From the NCBI GenBank assembly GCA_023434365.1, contig JAEYSV010000002.1, forward strand, positions 93,891 to 157,890: a stretch of 64,000 bases of DNA, written 5' to 3'. The position numbers and the translations under genes are program-made. The notes beneath the pieces were generated by a model, which was not told the origin of the DNA, did not search any database, and was given only the letters and a program-made list of their open reading frames with translations. Source of the stretch: Bacillota bacterium (lineage in GTDB: Bacteria; Bacillota; Clostridia; Lachnospirales; Lachnospiraceae). Shown in pieces: positions 18,201-27,342 of the stretch. The stretch's first letter is position 1. The number at the start of each line of letters is the position of its first letter.

Positions 18201-19029
18201 TTGATAATTGCAAATAAAACTCCTGATATGTCGATAACTGTAATAATCCCTCAACAAACCGCTGTTCCTTTTCAAGCACCGGTAGATATAGAGAAGGTCC
18301 CCCATTACCATTAGAGAGATCAAGCGCCTCATTCATTACCATTGCAATGTCATTAATAATTGCCTTTACATACTTTAGAAGATACGGCATAAACTGTGCC
18401 TGATTCAAATCCTCTTCTGATTGCAGATCAAAATTCTTTTTACAATTGTTTAACCAAAGCTCTGGCCAAGGATAACTAATCGAAAACCGATATAAACTTA
18501 GGATTAATTCTTCTAACCCCGCATCATTTTTTCCAGGCGTGTATTTTTCCACTAGCTCCACAAATGGTTTCTCTAGCTTTTCATACTTCTCTTCAAGCAC
18601 AGTCTTTATTACATCAGATTTGATAAGCACAAGCTCCGTTTCATCAGCCACACGAAAGCTTGGGTCTAAATCTATCGTATTAAAATAATTCCGAATGATA
18701 TAGAGACAAAAACTATGGATTGTTGTAATCTGAGCAGTATTTAATAGTACGAGTTGTTGTTGTAGATGCTCATTCTCCGGCTCTTCTACCAGCTTTTTTT
18801 CGATTGCAGCACCAATACGCTGTTTCATCTCAGAAGCCGCTGCATTGGTAAATGTTACGATAATCAAGTGATCAATATCAATCGGACAATCATGATCAGT
18901 AATCATTTGAATTATTCTCTCAACCAATACTGCCGTTTTACCAGAACCAGCTGCAGCAGATACTAAAATATTACGTTTCCTTAAGTCAATAACTTTCTGT
19001 TGATCCACCGTCCATATTGTCTTGCTCAT
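15214..19029 (-). CDS. addA: AddAB helicase-nuclease, subunit A
   Basis: AddA is the UvrD-type 3'-5' helicase and one nuclease of the AddAB complex, which resects double-strand breaks for RecA. The 1271-residue protein has Walker A AAAGSGKT at 25-32, IDEYQDSN motif II near 400, MVGDVKQSIYKFR, and a late VRIMSIHKSKGLEFPVVFV motif. The C-terminal RecB-type nuclease has GIIDVFWEE and LLDYKTDK, with the expected acidic and lysine residues. Between helicase and nuclease (about 1064-1099) lies a run of charged five-residue repeats. It overlaps the end of addB by 44 bases, so the two are translated from one message. Confidence 0.96.
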   Translation of the reverse strand: MSKTIWTVDQQKVIDLRKRNILVSAAAGSGKTAVLVERIIQMITDHDCPIDIDHLIIVTFTNAAASEMKQRIGAAIEKKLVEEPENEHLQQQLVLLNTAQITTIHSFCLYIIRNYFNTIDLDPSFRVADETELVLIKSDVIKTVLEEKYEKLEKPFVELVEKYTPGKNDAGLEELILSLYRFSISYPWPELWLNNCKKNFDLQSEEDLNQAQFMPYLLKYVKAIINDIAMVMNEALDLSNGNGGPSLYLPVLEKEQRFVEGLLQLSTYQEFYLQLSNLSFDRLPGKKDPMVDPDVKERVKALRDNVKNSLKKLAESFFYQSPEAMAADILNTKVPMSELIDLTIAFMEEFKKRKEERGVVDFNDLEHFALNILTQYNEETQTYQRTVVAEELSEFYTEILIDEYQDSNLVQEIILNSISKETLGQPNVFMVGDVKQSIYKFRMAKPELFLEKYKSYLLEDSLYQKIDLHKNFRSRSVVLNPINYIFERVMLETLGDITYDEKAALHVGADYPEDLEGTSKDTELILIGEYSAMSNEQSVQFVESLHSDEEDLADYTEKELEAKAIAKRIKELMDPNHGLKLSVRGTNEFNEVAYSSRPVRYSDIVILLRSLSGWTEVMVDVLMSEGIMAYAQTQTGYFQTIEIRTVLNLLKIIDNPRQEIALAAVLHGPMYGFTSEELALIKIGRKNYELYQALLTYPESVDAIPSLVDKITHFQIKLNEYRHMATYLPIYELLQHVITDTNYYAYVKAMPAGERRAANIDMLIKRAIDFESTSYSGLFDFNRYVEKLNKYEIDFGEAQTNSEADNAVRIMSIHKSKGLEFPVVFVAGMAKGFNNQDANSPVVLHASLGIGPDSIDGTYRTKTPTLIKKAIARLIRLENLAEELRVLYVALTRAKEKLIMTGFIKKPEKCIQRIVNEGGQITYQELTSASSYMDWVLLCLREDRVFREVMQELGEGAWSDALISNQRNDAPFSYRLEDVLGLMTRETHIQVEKARFKQELLNWDVNQVWNEQIRDELIKTLNYRYPYAKEVKLKGKVSVSELKRIGQELDYEESEVLIPTIEVTKEQSEKDVPEKDVKDKDVKDKEQPEKEQPEKEQPATISGAELGSLYHRILQFIDLSALKSEDDIKVILDRMSETGQIEKEQLNAIDSGKIWTFISHPVGQRMKSAQLRKQLYREQPFVLGQPASSIHPSYQSEEMVLVQGIIDVFWEEEDGLVLLDYKTDKVFSIKELVRRYQIQLDYYKKALEQMTLKPVKEVYIYSITLGKAIRL
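15731..15835 (-). repeat. 15-bp tandem repeats inside addA
   Basis: About seven imperfect 15-bp units (for example GGTTGTTCCTTTTCT on the plus strand) encode pentapeptides such as EKEQP and DKDVK. They lie in the linker before the nuclease domain and keep the reading frame. Confidence 0.85.
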
Positions 19030-22000
19030 CGAACATTCCCTCCTTACTTAGTTTTTCATATTCACGTCCGTTATCTAAATTATCGATTTTTGTAGGTTTA
19101 TCAATATCTTCCTCTGCTTGACTTTTATCTAGATATTCCAGCACTTGGCTTTTATCAAGTTTAGCCAATTTGCGATACGTATTGCCCGGCAGCTTTTGAT
19201 CAAAACCGCATACTCCTCCAAATTCACAGTATTCACATGGAGTAGTGTCTCCAAGTTTGTACGGACGAACGCTGGCATTCCCTTCTAAGATTTCACAACC
19301 AAACTGCTGCACCTTATCCATTACATAATTTCTAAGTCTTCCAAACTGCGCTTGGCTAATGGTAGAAGATCGTTTCCCTATCTCCCCAGTTTTATCTGTT
19401 TCTACCGGGATGACAATCGATTTGGTACTTCCCTTAAGCCTCTCTTCCTCATCCATTACAAATGATTGGTCCATGGCCTTAATGACTTCTTCTCTCGCAT
19501 TGACGAGCCCATTCATTTTAAGCTTCTTTAACATATCTTCGCTAATCTGCTCTACATACGAAGGACTATTTACATCCACTTCAGGTTTATCAATCATTGG
19601 ATCATTCATATTGTAATAAAAGATACCCGCAGGTATTACAATCTTATCGTGTTTTTGTTCTTCTATCTCCATTGCTGCACTAAGATACACGACAAGCTGA
19701 AGTTGAAGTCCATAATATACCTTACTCATATCAAGTTCGGTATTACCAGACTTATAATCAACAATCCGTACCATTTTCGCCTCTTCAGTCTCATACATGT
19801 CTACCCGGTCAATGCGGCCTTGAAGCTGCATACTACTACCGTCTTGTAAAGGAATATCCACCGAATTCAGGTGACTTAGCCCTGTAAAATGAAGCTCAAA
19901 GCCCGTTGGTTCAAACTCCCCACTCTTAACATGCTCACACAGTGCCCAGATTGTTCGCTTTAGTATACGCTCCACTCGTTTTATCATATACTCGTTTCTC
20001 TTGGAGCTTAGTAAAATAGTGTTATTATAGGTTTCCGCTGCTTCTTTCACACACTCCGCTGCCATCTCGTCTCGTTTTTCTTCGGGAATTGTCCGCCAGT
20101 TATATTGACTCACTCTTAACCGTTTCGAAAATAGCTCCATGGCTTCATGGAATATGGATCCAAGATCTGGAGCAGCAAGCTCATATTCCTGTCTGGTAGT
20201 TAACTCTAACCCATAACTTAAAAAGTGTGCATACGCGCAAGCTGCATATTTTTCAAGCCTTGTCACACTATTATTTAGATTCTTTCCATAGAGTGCCATT
20301 GCCACGGCTTTGCTTATACTAATCTCAGAGGCTTCATAGAAGGCTGCATCTATTAACAATTGTAACAGCCCTTCTTTTCCCTCCTGCTTTTTATACCAGC
20401 TATATAATTCTTTGAATAACGCATCCTCTTCCCCAGTATAATTACGTAGTCTTTCTACCAGATAACCTTGTCCTTCGTCAGCACCTAAAACACCCAGAAT
20501 ATCTTTGTCTTCGATCATTTCCAGATCAATTACAGAAAGTCTTGGGAACAACTTTAGGATTCGATTAATCAAATAAGAACTACGCAATGTTTTACCACCG
20601 CTATCAACCTTACTGTAGAGTAAATAAAGACGCTTCATAGGTTTCGTCAGGTTCAGATACAGGTAAAACTGCTCAATATACGCATTCTGTCTTTTCGTAG
20701 GAGCCATTTCCACAGAATTCTCACTTAATAACTCACGCTCCATATCACTTATAATGCCCCCATGATTCGAGGTAGAAGGAACAATCCCATCATTAACTCC
20801 AATGAAGAATAATGCTTTAATATCCTTTAAGCGGGTTCTTTGTATATCCCCTACAACTACCTGATCTATGCCAGGAGGAATGAGTCCCACCTGTAATTCA
20901 CTCAAACCAGAATCGAGTAAATCCTTATACTCCCTTACAGTAACCACCTCGTCACCGAGTAACTCCATCATCTTATCCAATAACTCCATTACTGCCTGAT
21001 ACACCTGAGTATACTCTTTGGCAAGCAAAGGCTGCTCTTGTTGTTCAAACCGACTACTCATTTGCAACAATTTCTCTTCCATCCGATTCTCTTTAAGAAA
21101 CTGTATTAGTACCTCTGTCTGTTCTTTAATGGTAGCGTTCTCTTTTGTAATACGTCGTATATCGTCAATCTGCTCTATAATACGGACACGCTGTTCATTT
21201 AAGTCCTGCAAAGAGATTTCTCCCTTGCTTCGATAAATACGCCTCCATTCCTTCTGATACGCCGAATAACCTCGAATCCCTACCGCAAGAATATAATTTT
21301 CCAATACATCGATATCCTCTTTGGAATAATCAAGCAGACCATTTCTCAAAAAGCGAAATACAGTTTCATAACTAAAGTCCTTTACCAATATATCTAATAA
21401 CGAATCAATCAGCTCGGCCAATGGATTTGATTGAATTGCCTTTTTTAAGTCGATAAAACAAGGAATTCCCGCAAGATCAAACTGTCTTTTTACTATTGTC
21501 CCATAGTTCGCAATATCACCGGTAACAACCGCAATATCCTTAAATCGATAATTTTCATGCTCAACCAACCGTTTAATCTCCCTAATCGTATATAGAACTT
21601 CCCCGGTCGGATCCTTGGCAACCCGAATACTTATGTCGTCCTGCTCCTTCTCATAGGTATGAAAAGGATAGCGAAACAGATTGTGCTCAAGCGCTGCAAG
21701 TGGCTTAGATTCATGAAAACGATAAGGAGTCTGTCCCTTCATCACCCAGTATTCGTCCTCAACCTCTACCGCAGCTTCTTTGGCCAATTGATTCAGTGTC
21801 ACTATCATCTTCTGGCTCATATAAAAAAGCTTGAACTCTTTATCCGCCCTAGTAAGAATCTCACGCTCGTCTATCGTTACAGTAACATAAACCTTCTTGC
21901 ATAACTTCATTAACTGTCTTACGAGCTTATTTTGCACAGGAGTAAAACCCGTAAATCCATCAAAGCAAATAACACTATTTTTTAAAATTGTAGAATCCGA

Positions 22001-22564
22001 GATTACATTCGCAAGCAACGACAAAATTTCTTCTGCCGTAATATATTTTTCCTTAATAAACTCCTGAAAGCCCTGATAAATGATACTCATATCATGAAGC
22101 TTCTGAGCTAACATCGGTTTATGTCCGACTTTTGGAATCATTTGATGTAAGTCCTCAACAGATACGCCGTACTGGTAAAGCTCTGAGATAAATGACTTTA
22201 ATTCTGATATAAAACCCTGCCTCTTAACATTCTTTTGAAAAAGCCTTAATTCGTCTTGTTTCTTTTCAATAACCTTTTGCAAAATCATACTCTTGCCAGT
22301 GTCTTCGAGAACCAGTCTCGTTTTCGTATTAGTCTCTTCAAACACTCGATAAGCCAATCTCAAAAAACTAAGAATATCAATATTCATAATACCATGGCGA
22401 GGATGCATGGTTACTAAGTCACGCTGCGTTTGCATCGTAAACTGCTCTGGTACAATAATAATAAAATTCGTATCCGGCTCCCTCAAAGAATCCTGGATAA
22501 TTCTATCATACAGATAATGAGACTTCCCCGCTCCACTACTTCCAAGAATTAATTGTAAAGACAT
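18986..22564 (-). CDS. addB: AddAB helicase-nuclease, subunit B
   Basis: AddB is the partner that, in B. subtilis, recognises Chi and carries the second nuclease, stabilised by an iron-sulfur cluster. The 1192-residue protein has an N-terminal Walker-like GSSGAGKS at 8-15. Near the C-terminus are a RecB-type nuclease (GRIDRVDMYE, IVDYKSGN) and cluster cysteines: one in KYAACAYAH and three in PCEYCEFGGVC. After these comes an acidic, DKSQ-containing tail of about 60 residues that is longer than I expect for the family. It starts at ATG 22562-22564 and runs into addA. Confidence 0.95.
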   Translation of the reverse strand: MSLQLILGSSGAGKSHYLYDRIIQDSLREPDTNFIIIVPEQFTMQTQRDLVTMHPRHGIMNIDILSFLRLAYRVFEETNTKTRLVLEDTGKSMILQKVIEKKQDELRLFQKNVKRQGFISELKSFISELYQYGVSVEDLHQMIPKVGHKPMLAQKLHDMSIIYQGFQEFIKEKYITAEEILSLLANVISDSTILKNSVICFDGFTGFTPVQNKLVRQLMKLCKKVYVTVTIDEREILTRADKEFKLFYMSQKMIVTLNQLAKEAAVEVEDEYWVMKGQTPYRFHESKPLAALEHNLFRYPFHTYEKEQDDISIRVAKDPTGEVLYTIREIKRLVEHENYRFKDIAVVTGDIANYGTIVKRQFDLAGIPCFIDLKKAIQSNPLAELIDSLLDILVKDFSYETVFRFLRNGLLDYSKEDIDVLENYILAVGIRGYSAYQKEWRRIYRSKGEISLQDLNEQRVRIIEQIDDIRRITKENATIKEQTEVLIQFLKENRMEEKLLQMSSRFEQQEQPLLAKEYTQVYQAVMELLDKMMELLGDEVVTVREYKDLLDSGLSELQVGLIPPGIDQVVVGDIQRTRLKDIKALFFIGVNDGIVPSTSNHGGIISDMERELLSENSVEMAPTKRQNAYIEQFYLYLNLTKPMKRLYLLYSKVDSGGKTLRSSYLINRILKLFPRLSVIDLEMIEDKDILGVLGADEGQGYLVERLRNYTGEEDALFKELYSWYKKQEGKEGLLQLLIDAAFYEASEISISKAVAMALYGKNLNNSVTRLEKYAACAYAHFLSYGLELTTRQEYELAAPDLGSIFHEAMELFSKRLRVSQYNWRTIPEEKRDEMAAECVKEAAETYNNTILLSSKRNEYMIKRVERILKRTIWALCEHVKSGEFEPTGFELHFTGLSHLNSVDIPLQDGSSMQLQGRIDRVDMYETEEAKMVRIVDYKSGNTELDMSKVYYGLQLQLVVYLSAAMEIEEQKHDKIVIPAGIFYYNMNDPMIDKPEVDVNSPSYVEQISEDMLKKLKMNGLVNAREEVIKAMDQSFVMDEEERLKGSTKSIVIPVETDKTGEIGKRSSTISQAQFGRLRNYVMDKVQQFGCEILEGNASVRPYKLGDTTPCEYCEFGGVCGFDQKLPGNTYRKLAKLDKSQVLEYLDKSQAEEDIDKPTKIDNLDNGREYEKLSKEGMFDEQDNMDGGSTESY

Positions 22565-22723
22565 CTAAACGCTCCCTTCTGCCTGCTCCATACTCCCTGT
22601 TTCCCTGTTCCATTCTCCTCGTATTCCACATTCCCTGCTCCCTATTACTTCCCTTATTTTAACACATTAATAGACCAATAAACACCCCCACAAGACTCAA
22701 TTCAACTTGATTGTTACTGCCCC

Positions 22724-22990
22724 TTTCCCTCTCTTCACTGATCTTTTCCCTCTCTTCACTGATCTTTTCCCGCTCTTCACTGATCTTTTCCCGCTCTTCA
22801 CTCTTCACTCTTACCTCTTCACTATCTTTTAAAAGCTCTTCACTGATCTTTCCGCTCTTCACTCTTCACTCTTAGTTCTTCACTGCCCTTATAGGCTCTT
22901 ACCTCTTCACTATCTTTTTTCCGCTCTTCACTCTTCACTCTTCGTTCTTCACTATCTTTTCCGCTCTTCACTCTTCGTTCTTCACTTTTT
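22724..22990. repeat. Degenerate CTTCACT tandem array between addB and a plus-strand gene
   Basis: The region begins with three 21-bp units of CTCTTCACTGATCTTTTCCC type at 22731-22793 and continues as mixed CTCTTCACT pieces of varying length to about 22990. I see no gene in it. A minus-strand open frame at 22659-22862 only translates the repeat. The remaining sequence from 22565 to 22723 is pyrimidine-rich on the plus strand and shows no clear element beyond the addB ribosome site. Confidence 0.85.
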
Positions 22991-23131
22991 ATGATCTCTG
23001 TCCCCTTTTTTTATTAAATCAATCATATTTTATATTCCACCCTAATAAGATATATAAAGTAAAAGATATTCAATTGTTACGTACCCAATTAAAGTACATA
23101 GTCAATTGATCTGCATAATGGAGGATGAAGG

Positions 23132-23587
23132 ATGTCAAAAACCAGAATCGTTGTCTTACATTTAAAAGAAATTATTTATACGGCCATTTTTGTTGCCCTC
23201 GGTATTTTACTCATTATTTTACTTATCTTTATGTTCCTTCCAAAGGATGACTCTGCTGAGGACACTGCAAAATACAAGGCTGGCGTCTACACCTCCCAAA
23301 TGGTACTTAACAACACCGCATTAAACCTCGAAATCGTCGTTGACGAAAATGATATCAAATCTTTGCGGTTTGTGAATCTGGATGAAGCCATAACCACGAT
23401 GTATCCTTTGGTAGAACCTGCTCTCACCGAAATTGAGGCTCAGCTAATTGCCGGCAAACAATTAAGTGAAATTACTCTCACACAAGACCGCCAATACACA
23501 CAGACAGCTATTTTACAAACTATCGAATCAACTCTATATAAAGCATTGCTGGAAAAACCCGAGACGACAAAAGAAGCAACTCCTTAA
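23132..23587 (+). CDS. Membrane-anchored protein of unknown function
   Basis: The 151-residue product has a short charged N-terminus, one long hydrophobic helix at about residues 13-35, and an extracellular part. That part (YKAGVYTSQMVLNNTALNLEIVVDEND, then IKSLRFVN) has the look of an FMN-binding-like or related beta fold, but no cofactor motif is certain. GGAGGATGAAGG precedes the ATG. It is alone on the plus strand between addB and nadE operons. I do not recognise a named family. Confidence 0.65.
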   Translation: MSKTRIVVLHLKEIIYTAIFVALGILLIILLIFMFLPKDDSAEDTAKYKAGVYTSQMVLNNTALNLEIVVDENDIKSLRFVNLDEAITTMYPLVEPALTEIEAQLIAGKQLSEITLTQDRQYTQTAILQTIESTLYKALLEKPETTKEATP

Positions 23588-23605
23588 CGGAGCTGCTTCT
23601 TTTAT
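23571..23605. terminator. Terminator overlapping the end of the 23132 gene
   Basis: AAGAAGCAACTCC and GGAGCTGCTTCTT pair, with one mismatch, around a five-base loop that holds the stop codon. T-rich sequence follows on the plus strand. On the minus strand it also lies downstream of the small gene at 23649. Confidence 0.75.
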
Positions 23606-23648
23606 TATTGTAGGACTCGTCCATTAGTCAAGCGAATTTCTTAATCAG

Positions 23649-23921
23649 CTAAAATAACGAAAAACGATTCCAATAGATATCCTCAAGGTTGTTCTTTACT
23701 GCCTTATAGTATTCTTTGGCAATTTCTTCACAGATCTCTTCGTCTTTTATCTTAAGCGTAATATCTTCACCATGTCTTACTATACGCTTATCATCATGCG
23801 AATCTACCCACTCTCTGACTTTATCTTCCCAATCAAAAATCATGGAATCCTCTAAAACATCATATTCTGTCATCTGAAACTTTACTTCTTCAATAAATTC
23901 ATCAAAATCCATTTCTATCAT
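23649..23921 (-). CDS. Small acidic hypothetical protein
   Basis: The 90-residue product is rich in Asp and Glu, with no membrane helix and no motif I recognise (start MIEMDFDEFIEEVKFQ, end NRFSLF). It begins 11 bases after the DegV stop, with GAGG eight bases before the ATG, so it is the last gene of the nadE-DegV group. Function is unknown. Confidence 0.6.
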   Translation of the reverse strand: MIEMDFDEFIEEVKFQMTEYDVLEDSMIFDWEDKVREWVDSHDDKRIVRHGEDITLKIKDEEICEEIAKEYYKAVKNNLEDIYWNRFSLF

Positions 23922-23932
23922 CTCTCATACCT

Positions 23933-24820
23933 CTAATACTCAAAATATTCACTATATGGGGAATCCCCACCCAAAAATGTAATTCCAATAATCCCAGGTC
24001 CTGTATGGGCACCTATTGCACACCCTACATAATTCTCTAAAAATTTCGTACATCCATATTTCTCAGTCAACATCTCCTTGATATCATCAAGCACATCCCT
24101 ACAATCACCATGAACGATACCTATTGTTTTATTCTCTAGGTTTATTCCATGTTCGCCGACAATCTCCACCAAACGATTTAAGGATTTACGACGTCCACGT
24201 ACTTTTTCAATAGCTTGCAAAGAACCGTCGTCTGTGACAGTAATAATTGGTTTTAAGTCTAATAGACCTCCTGCAAATGCACTCGTCCTACTTAATCGCC
24301 CACCACGATATAGATAATCAAGTGTTTCTACAGTAAAAAAGTGCTCAATATAATCTCGGTGGTACTCAGCCGCTTTCACGATTGTATCTTTATCTGCTCC
24401 GTTTTTAAGCATCTGAGCAGCATAATAGACAAGTATTCCAAACCCAATAGAAGCACACTTTCCATCAATAATCGTCAAATCAAACTCTGGATAGTCCTCT
24501 AAAAGTTCTCTCTTTGCCAAATTAGCTGCATTATACGTTCCGGCTATTCCAGTTGAAAAGCAAAAATAGATCAACGAATCTCCTCTTTTTGCATATGGTT
24601 CAAAGGCATTACGAAACATATACTGGTTAACATGATATGTTTTTATATCATTTATCTCGTCACGAAGCATGCAGTAAAACTGAGATGGCATAATTGTCTC
24701 ACCGTCAAGATAATCTACTCCATTAATTACTACTGGGGTAGGTATTACCTCAAATCCATATTCCTCCCTGACTTGCATAGGCATATCTGTTGCTGAATCT
24801 GTAATAATTCGCAGTGCCAT
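23933..24820 (-). CDS. DegV family fatty-acid-binding protein
   Basis: DegV/FakB proteins bind a fatty acid and present it to the kinase FakA for phosphorylation. The 295-residue product has the family start MALRIITDSATDMP, a central SSTGIAGTYNAA-type segment (here FSTGIAGTYNAA), and YRGGRLSR in the middle. No fakA gene is nearby, so the partner lies elsewhere. It sits 44 bases after nadE and 11 bases before a small unknown gene. Clostridia usually have several DegV copies, so its specific lipid is not known. Confidence 0.9.
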   Translation of the reverse strand: MALRIITDSATDMPMQVREEYGFEVIPTPVVINGVDYLDGETIMPSQFYCMLRDEINDIKTYHVNQYMFRNAFEPYAKRGDSLIYFCFSTGIAGTYNAANLAKRELLEDYPEFDLTIIDGKCASIGFGILVYYAAQMLKNGADKDTIVKAAEYHRDYIEHFFTVETLDYLYRGGRLSRTSAFAGGLLDLKPIITVTDDGSLQAIEKVRGRRKSLNRLVEIVGEHGINLENKTIGIVHGDCRDVLDDIKEMLTEKYGCTKFLENYVGCAIGAHTGPGIIGITFLGGDSPYSEYFEY

Positions 24821-24864
24821 ACTTTTTCCCTCTCCCTTTTCTCTCCTTCTTTTGTAGTACTATT

Positions 24865-26817
24865 CTATGGTTCCAACTCGCTCTTAATCACCATTAACTC
24901 ATTTTTCCACAGGCCAACTGAAGCATCACTTGGCATGCGCAAATCCCCTCTTGGTGATAATGCAACACTTCCCACCTTTGGTCCATCTGGCAAACAGGAC
25001 CGTTTAAACTGTTGCGAAAAGAATCGTCTAAAAAATACGTCTAACCATTTCCATATGATTGCATTATCATACATCCCATCAAATGCACAACAAGCCAATC
25101 GATAAACTTTTCTCGGTCCATACCCAAATCTCATCACATAATATAAGAAAAAATCATGCAATTCATATGGTCCGACAATATCCTCAGTGCGCTGTGCAAT
25201 CTCACCATCCTGTGGTGGAAGCAATTCCGGACTAACTGGCGTATCAAGAATATCCTGTAATACTTTTTTTAGTGTTCCATTAGCAGCTGCATCCATATAA
25301 TACGCTACCAAGTAACGTACGAGAGTTTTTGGCACCCCTGCATTCACTCCGTACATCGACATATGATCTCCATTGTAGGTTGCCCAACCAAGCGCCAGCT
25401 CCGACATATCTCCGGTTCCAATAACTAACCCATTCATCTGATTGGCTACATTCATCAATATCTGGGTACGTTCTCTCGCCTGAGCATTTTCATACGTTAT
25501 ATCATGATTGGATGGATCATGTTCAATATCTCTAAAGTGTATCGTTACCGCTTCTTTAATATTAATCTCTTTTAACGTTGCCCCGAGTTCCTTAACTAAT
25601 GAACAGGCATTTTGGTATGTGCGATCTGTTGTACCAAAACAAGGCATCGTTATTGCAATAATATCTTGCCTGCAAAGATTCAGACTATCAAATGCTTTTA
25701 CTGTTACTAATAAGGCTAGTGTAGAATCTAACCCGCCCGATATCCCAATCACAGCGGTTTTACTTCCAGTATGTTTCAGACGCTTTCTAAGACCCATTGC
25801 CTGAATATTAAGTATTTCTTCACATCGTTCCTCTCGTTCAGTCAAGTTCGATGGAACAAATGGTGCTTTATCAATGCTTCTTGTTAAGGTAATTAGATTA
25901 TCTTTTTCAAAATTAATAGACTTCATTGAAAAGGAAATGGTCTGATACGTACTTTTTGAATCATTCACATACGTCATAATTCTACGTCTTTCTGCTTCAA
26001 TTCTGCCCAGATCAATCTCTGTCCACTGTAAGTCACTTCCGACTTGGAACCTCTTTGATTCACTTAGAATCGTTCCATTTTCTGCAATCATATTCTGCCC
26101 AGCATACACAACATCCGTTGTTGATTCACCATCGCCAGCATTGGCATACAAATAGGCACAAACCGTTCTGGCTGAATGACTCTTAATTAGTTGCCTTCTA
26201 TAATGTGCTTTCCCAGTAGTTTCATTGCTCGCAGATAGATTGGCAATAATTATCGCACCATTTTGGCAATGATAGGAAGACGGCGGAATAGGTACCCAGA
26301 CATCCTCGCAGATTTCAACACTAAGTGAAAACAGTGGACACTCCTCACATTTGAAAATCAGATTCGTTCCAAATGGTACCTTCTGTCCATTCACAATTAA
26401 AAGCTCGGGCTCCTCATTACCAAAGGCAAAATATCTGATTTCGTAAAACTCAGAGTAATTTGGAACATTCTTCTTTGGTACAATACCAAGAATGGCTCCT
26501 CGATAAACCACTGCAGCTACATTATAAAGTTTATTATCTTTCATCATTGGAAGTCCTACAACAGTAATCATATCTTTCTCATTGCTGTCCACTACGATTC
26601 GTTTTAGTCCCTCCAACGCATTACGCAGTAGTACCTCGTGCAAAAAAAGATCTCCACATGTATATCCAGTAATACATAACTCTGGTAATACAAGCAGCTT
26701 TGCCTTCTTCTCTGTTGCCAATTCCATCATTTTAATAATTTGATCTGTATTCTTTTCAGTATCAGCAACAACAATTTCAGGAGTTGCTGTCATTACCTTT
26801 AAAAATTTGTCTCTCAT
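24865..26817 (-). CDS. nadE: Glutamine-dependent NAD synthase
   Basis: This enzyme makes NAD from nicotinate adenine dinucleotide, using ammonia released from glutamine. The 650 residues fit the two-domain form. The N-terminal nitrilase-type glutaminase has E46 (LPELCITGY), a lysine at 115/116 and C170 (VEICEDVWVP). The synthase domain has ATP-binding SGGLDS at 360-365. It starts 44 bases before the DegV gene's predecessor position, forming a likely three-gene operon with the two downstream genes. No niacin-type regulator site was recognised upstream. Confidence 0.96.
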   Translation of the reverse strand: MRDKFLKVMTATPEIVVADTEKNTDQIIKMMELATEKKAKLLVLPELCITGYTCGDLFLHEVLLRNALEGLKRIVVDSNEKDMITVVGLPMMKDNKLYNVAAVVYRGAILGIVPKKNVPNYSEFYEIRYFAFGNEEPELLIVNGQKVPFGTNLIFKCEECPLFSLSVEICEDVWVPIPPSSYHCQNGAIIIANLSASNETTGKAHYRRQLIKSHSARTVCAYLYANAGDGESTTDVVYAGQNMIAENGTILSESKRFQVGSDLQWTEIDLGRIEAERRRIMTYVNDSKSTYQTISFSMKSINFEKDNLITLTRSIDKAPFVPSNLTEREERCEEILNIQAMGLRKRLKHTGSKTAVIGISGGLDSTLALLVTVKAFDSLNLCRQDIIAITMPCFGTTDRTYQNACSLVKELGATLKEINIKEAVTIHFRDIEHDPSNHDITYENAQARERTQILMNVANQMNGLVIGTGDMSELALGWATYNGDHMSMYGVNAGVPKTLVRYLVAYYMDAAANGTLKKVLQDILDTPVSPELLPPQDGEIAQRTEDIVGPYELHDFFLYYVMRFGYGPRKVYRLACCAFDGMYDNAIIWKWLDVFFRRFFSQQFKRSCLPDGPKVGSVALSPRGDLRMPSDASVGLWKNELMVIKSELEP

Positions 26818-27120
26818 CGTTTTTCTCCGTTATCACATGCTTCAAAATACCATCGTTCCTTTGCATAGCATATGTTTTATTAAACATAGATATGTAGGTC
26901 AAGCAAAATCATATCTGGCACAGTGTACCATTTTTAGTTTATAATTCAATTATATCTCTTTTATATCACAGTTTCATCATAATTTATACTTTTTCTAAAA
27001 AAATTCCCATGCGTTTCGCGGCAATGCAATTCTTACGAAGCATTTTCATTTCATAGGATCGTCATGTGCATCCTCGCGGAGTATTTTTATATCCTAGGAC
27101 GTAATTTCCTCGTATGATAT
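26818..27120. other. Gene-free spacer with a palindromic repeat copy
   Basis: The first part is A+T-rich and holds no gene that I can support. From about 27009 to 27120 there are GC-rich pieces, including ATCCTCGCGGAG at 27070-27081, that match the sequence at 63954-63965. TATATCCTAGGA and AATTTCCT follow, as in the other repeat copies. Confidence 0.55.
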
Positions 27121-27337
27121 AAAAAAAGCCAGCTTACGCTGGCTTTTATCTTATCTTATACCCGAAATGCCGGTTCCTGAATTTTGACTCCTAGCCAAAG
27201 CTAGGTGGGTTTCCGCAGGAAATACCGCTGTCTTCCGCTGCAATGGCGGCCTGACATTGGCACTCCAATATAGGAGTCCCATATTAATGTTGTAGGTTCA
27301 AAATATCAAGAGTTGTCGCACATTTCAGGAAGTTCTA
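27121..27337 (-). ncRNA. ssrS: 6S RNA
   Basis: 6S RNA binds sigma-70/A RNA polymerase by imitating an open promoter and adjusts transcription in stationary phase. The minus strand folds with a closing stem of CCTGAAATG (27321-27329) and CATTTCGGG (27161-27169), one G-U pair included. The ends resemble the E. coli molecule as I remember it (CTGAGATGTTCGCAAG at the 5' side, CGGCATCTCGG at the 3' side). A long internal bulge and a terminal hairpin lie between. A sigma-A promoter sits directly upstream and a terminator directly downstream. It is not an SRP RNA, since the GGAAGCAGC loop is missing. Exact ends are inferred. Confidence 0.82.
27124..27147 (-). terminator. Terminator of the 6S RNA gene
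   Basis: AAAAGCCAGC and GCTGGCTTTT pair around a four-base loop, followed by a T-run on the minus strand. It is a very strong intrinsic terminator. Confidence 0.9.
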
Positions 27338-27342
27338 TGTTT

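Noticed and set aside
22659..22862. A 67-residue minus-strand open frame with EEREKIS repeats and a hydrophobic end
   Set aside because: It only translates the 21-bp DNA repeat, has no ribosome site, and the neighbouring repeats shift frame.
22724..22990. A CRISPR array
   Set aside because: The units are contiguous and degenerate, with no unique spacers and no cas genes.
27161..27329. SRP RNA or RNase P RNA instead of 6S RNA
   Set aside because: The SRP GGAAGCAGC loop and the RNase P core are absent, while the 6S closing stem ends match.
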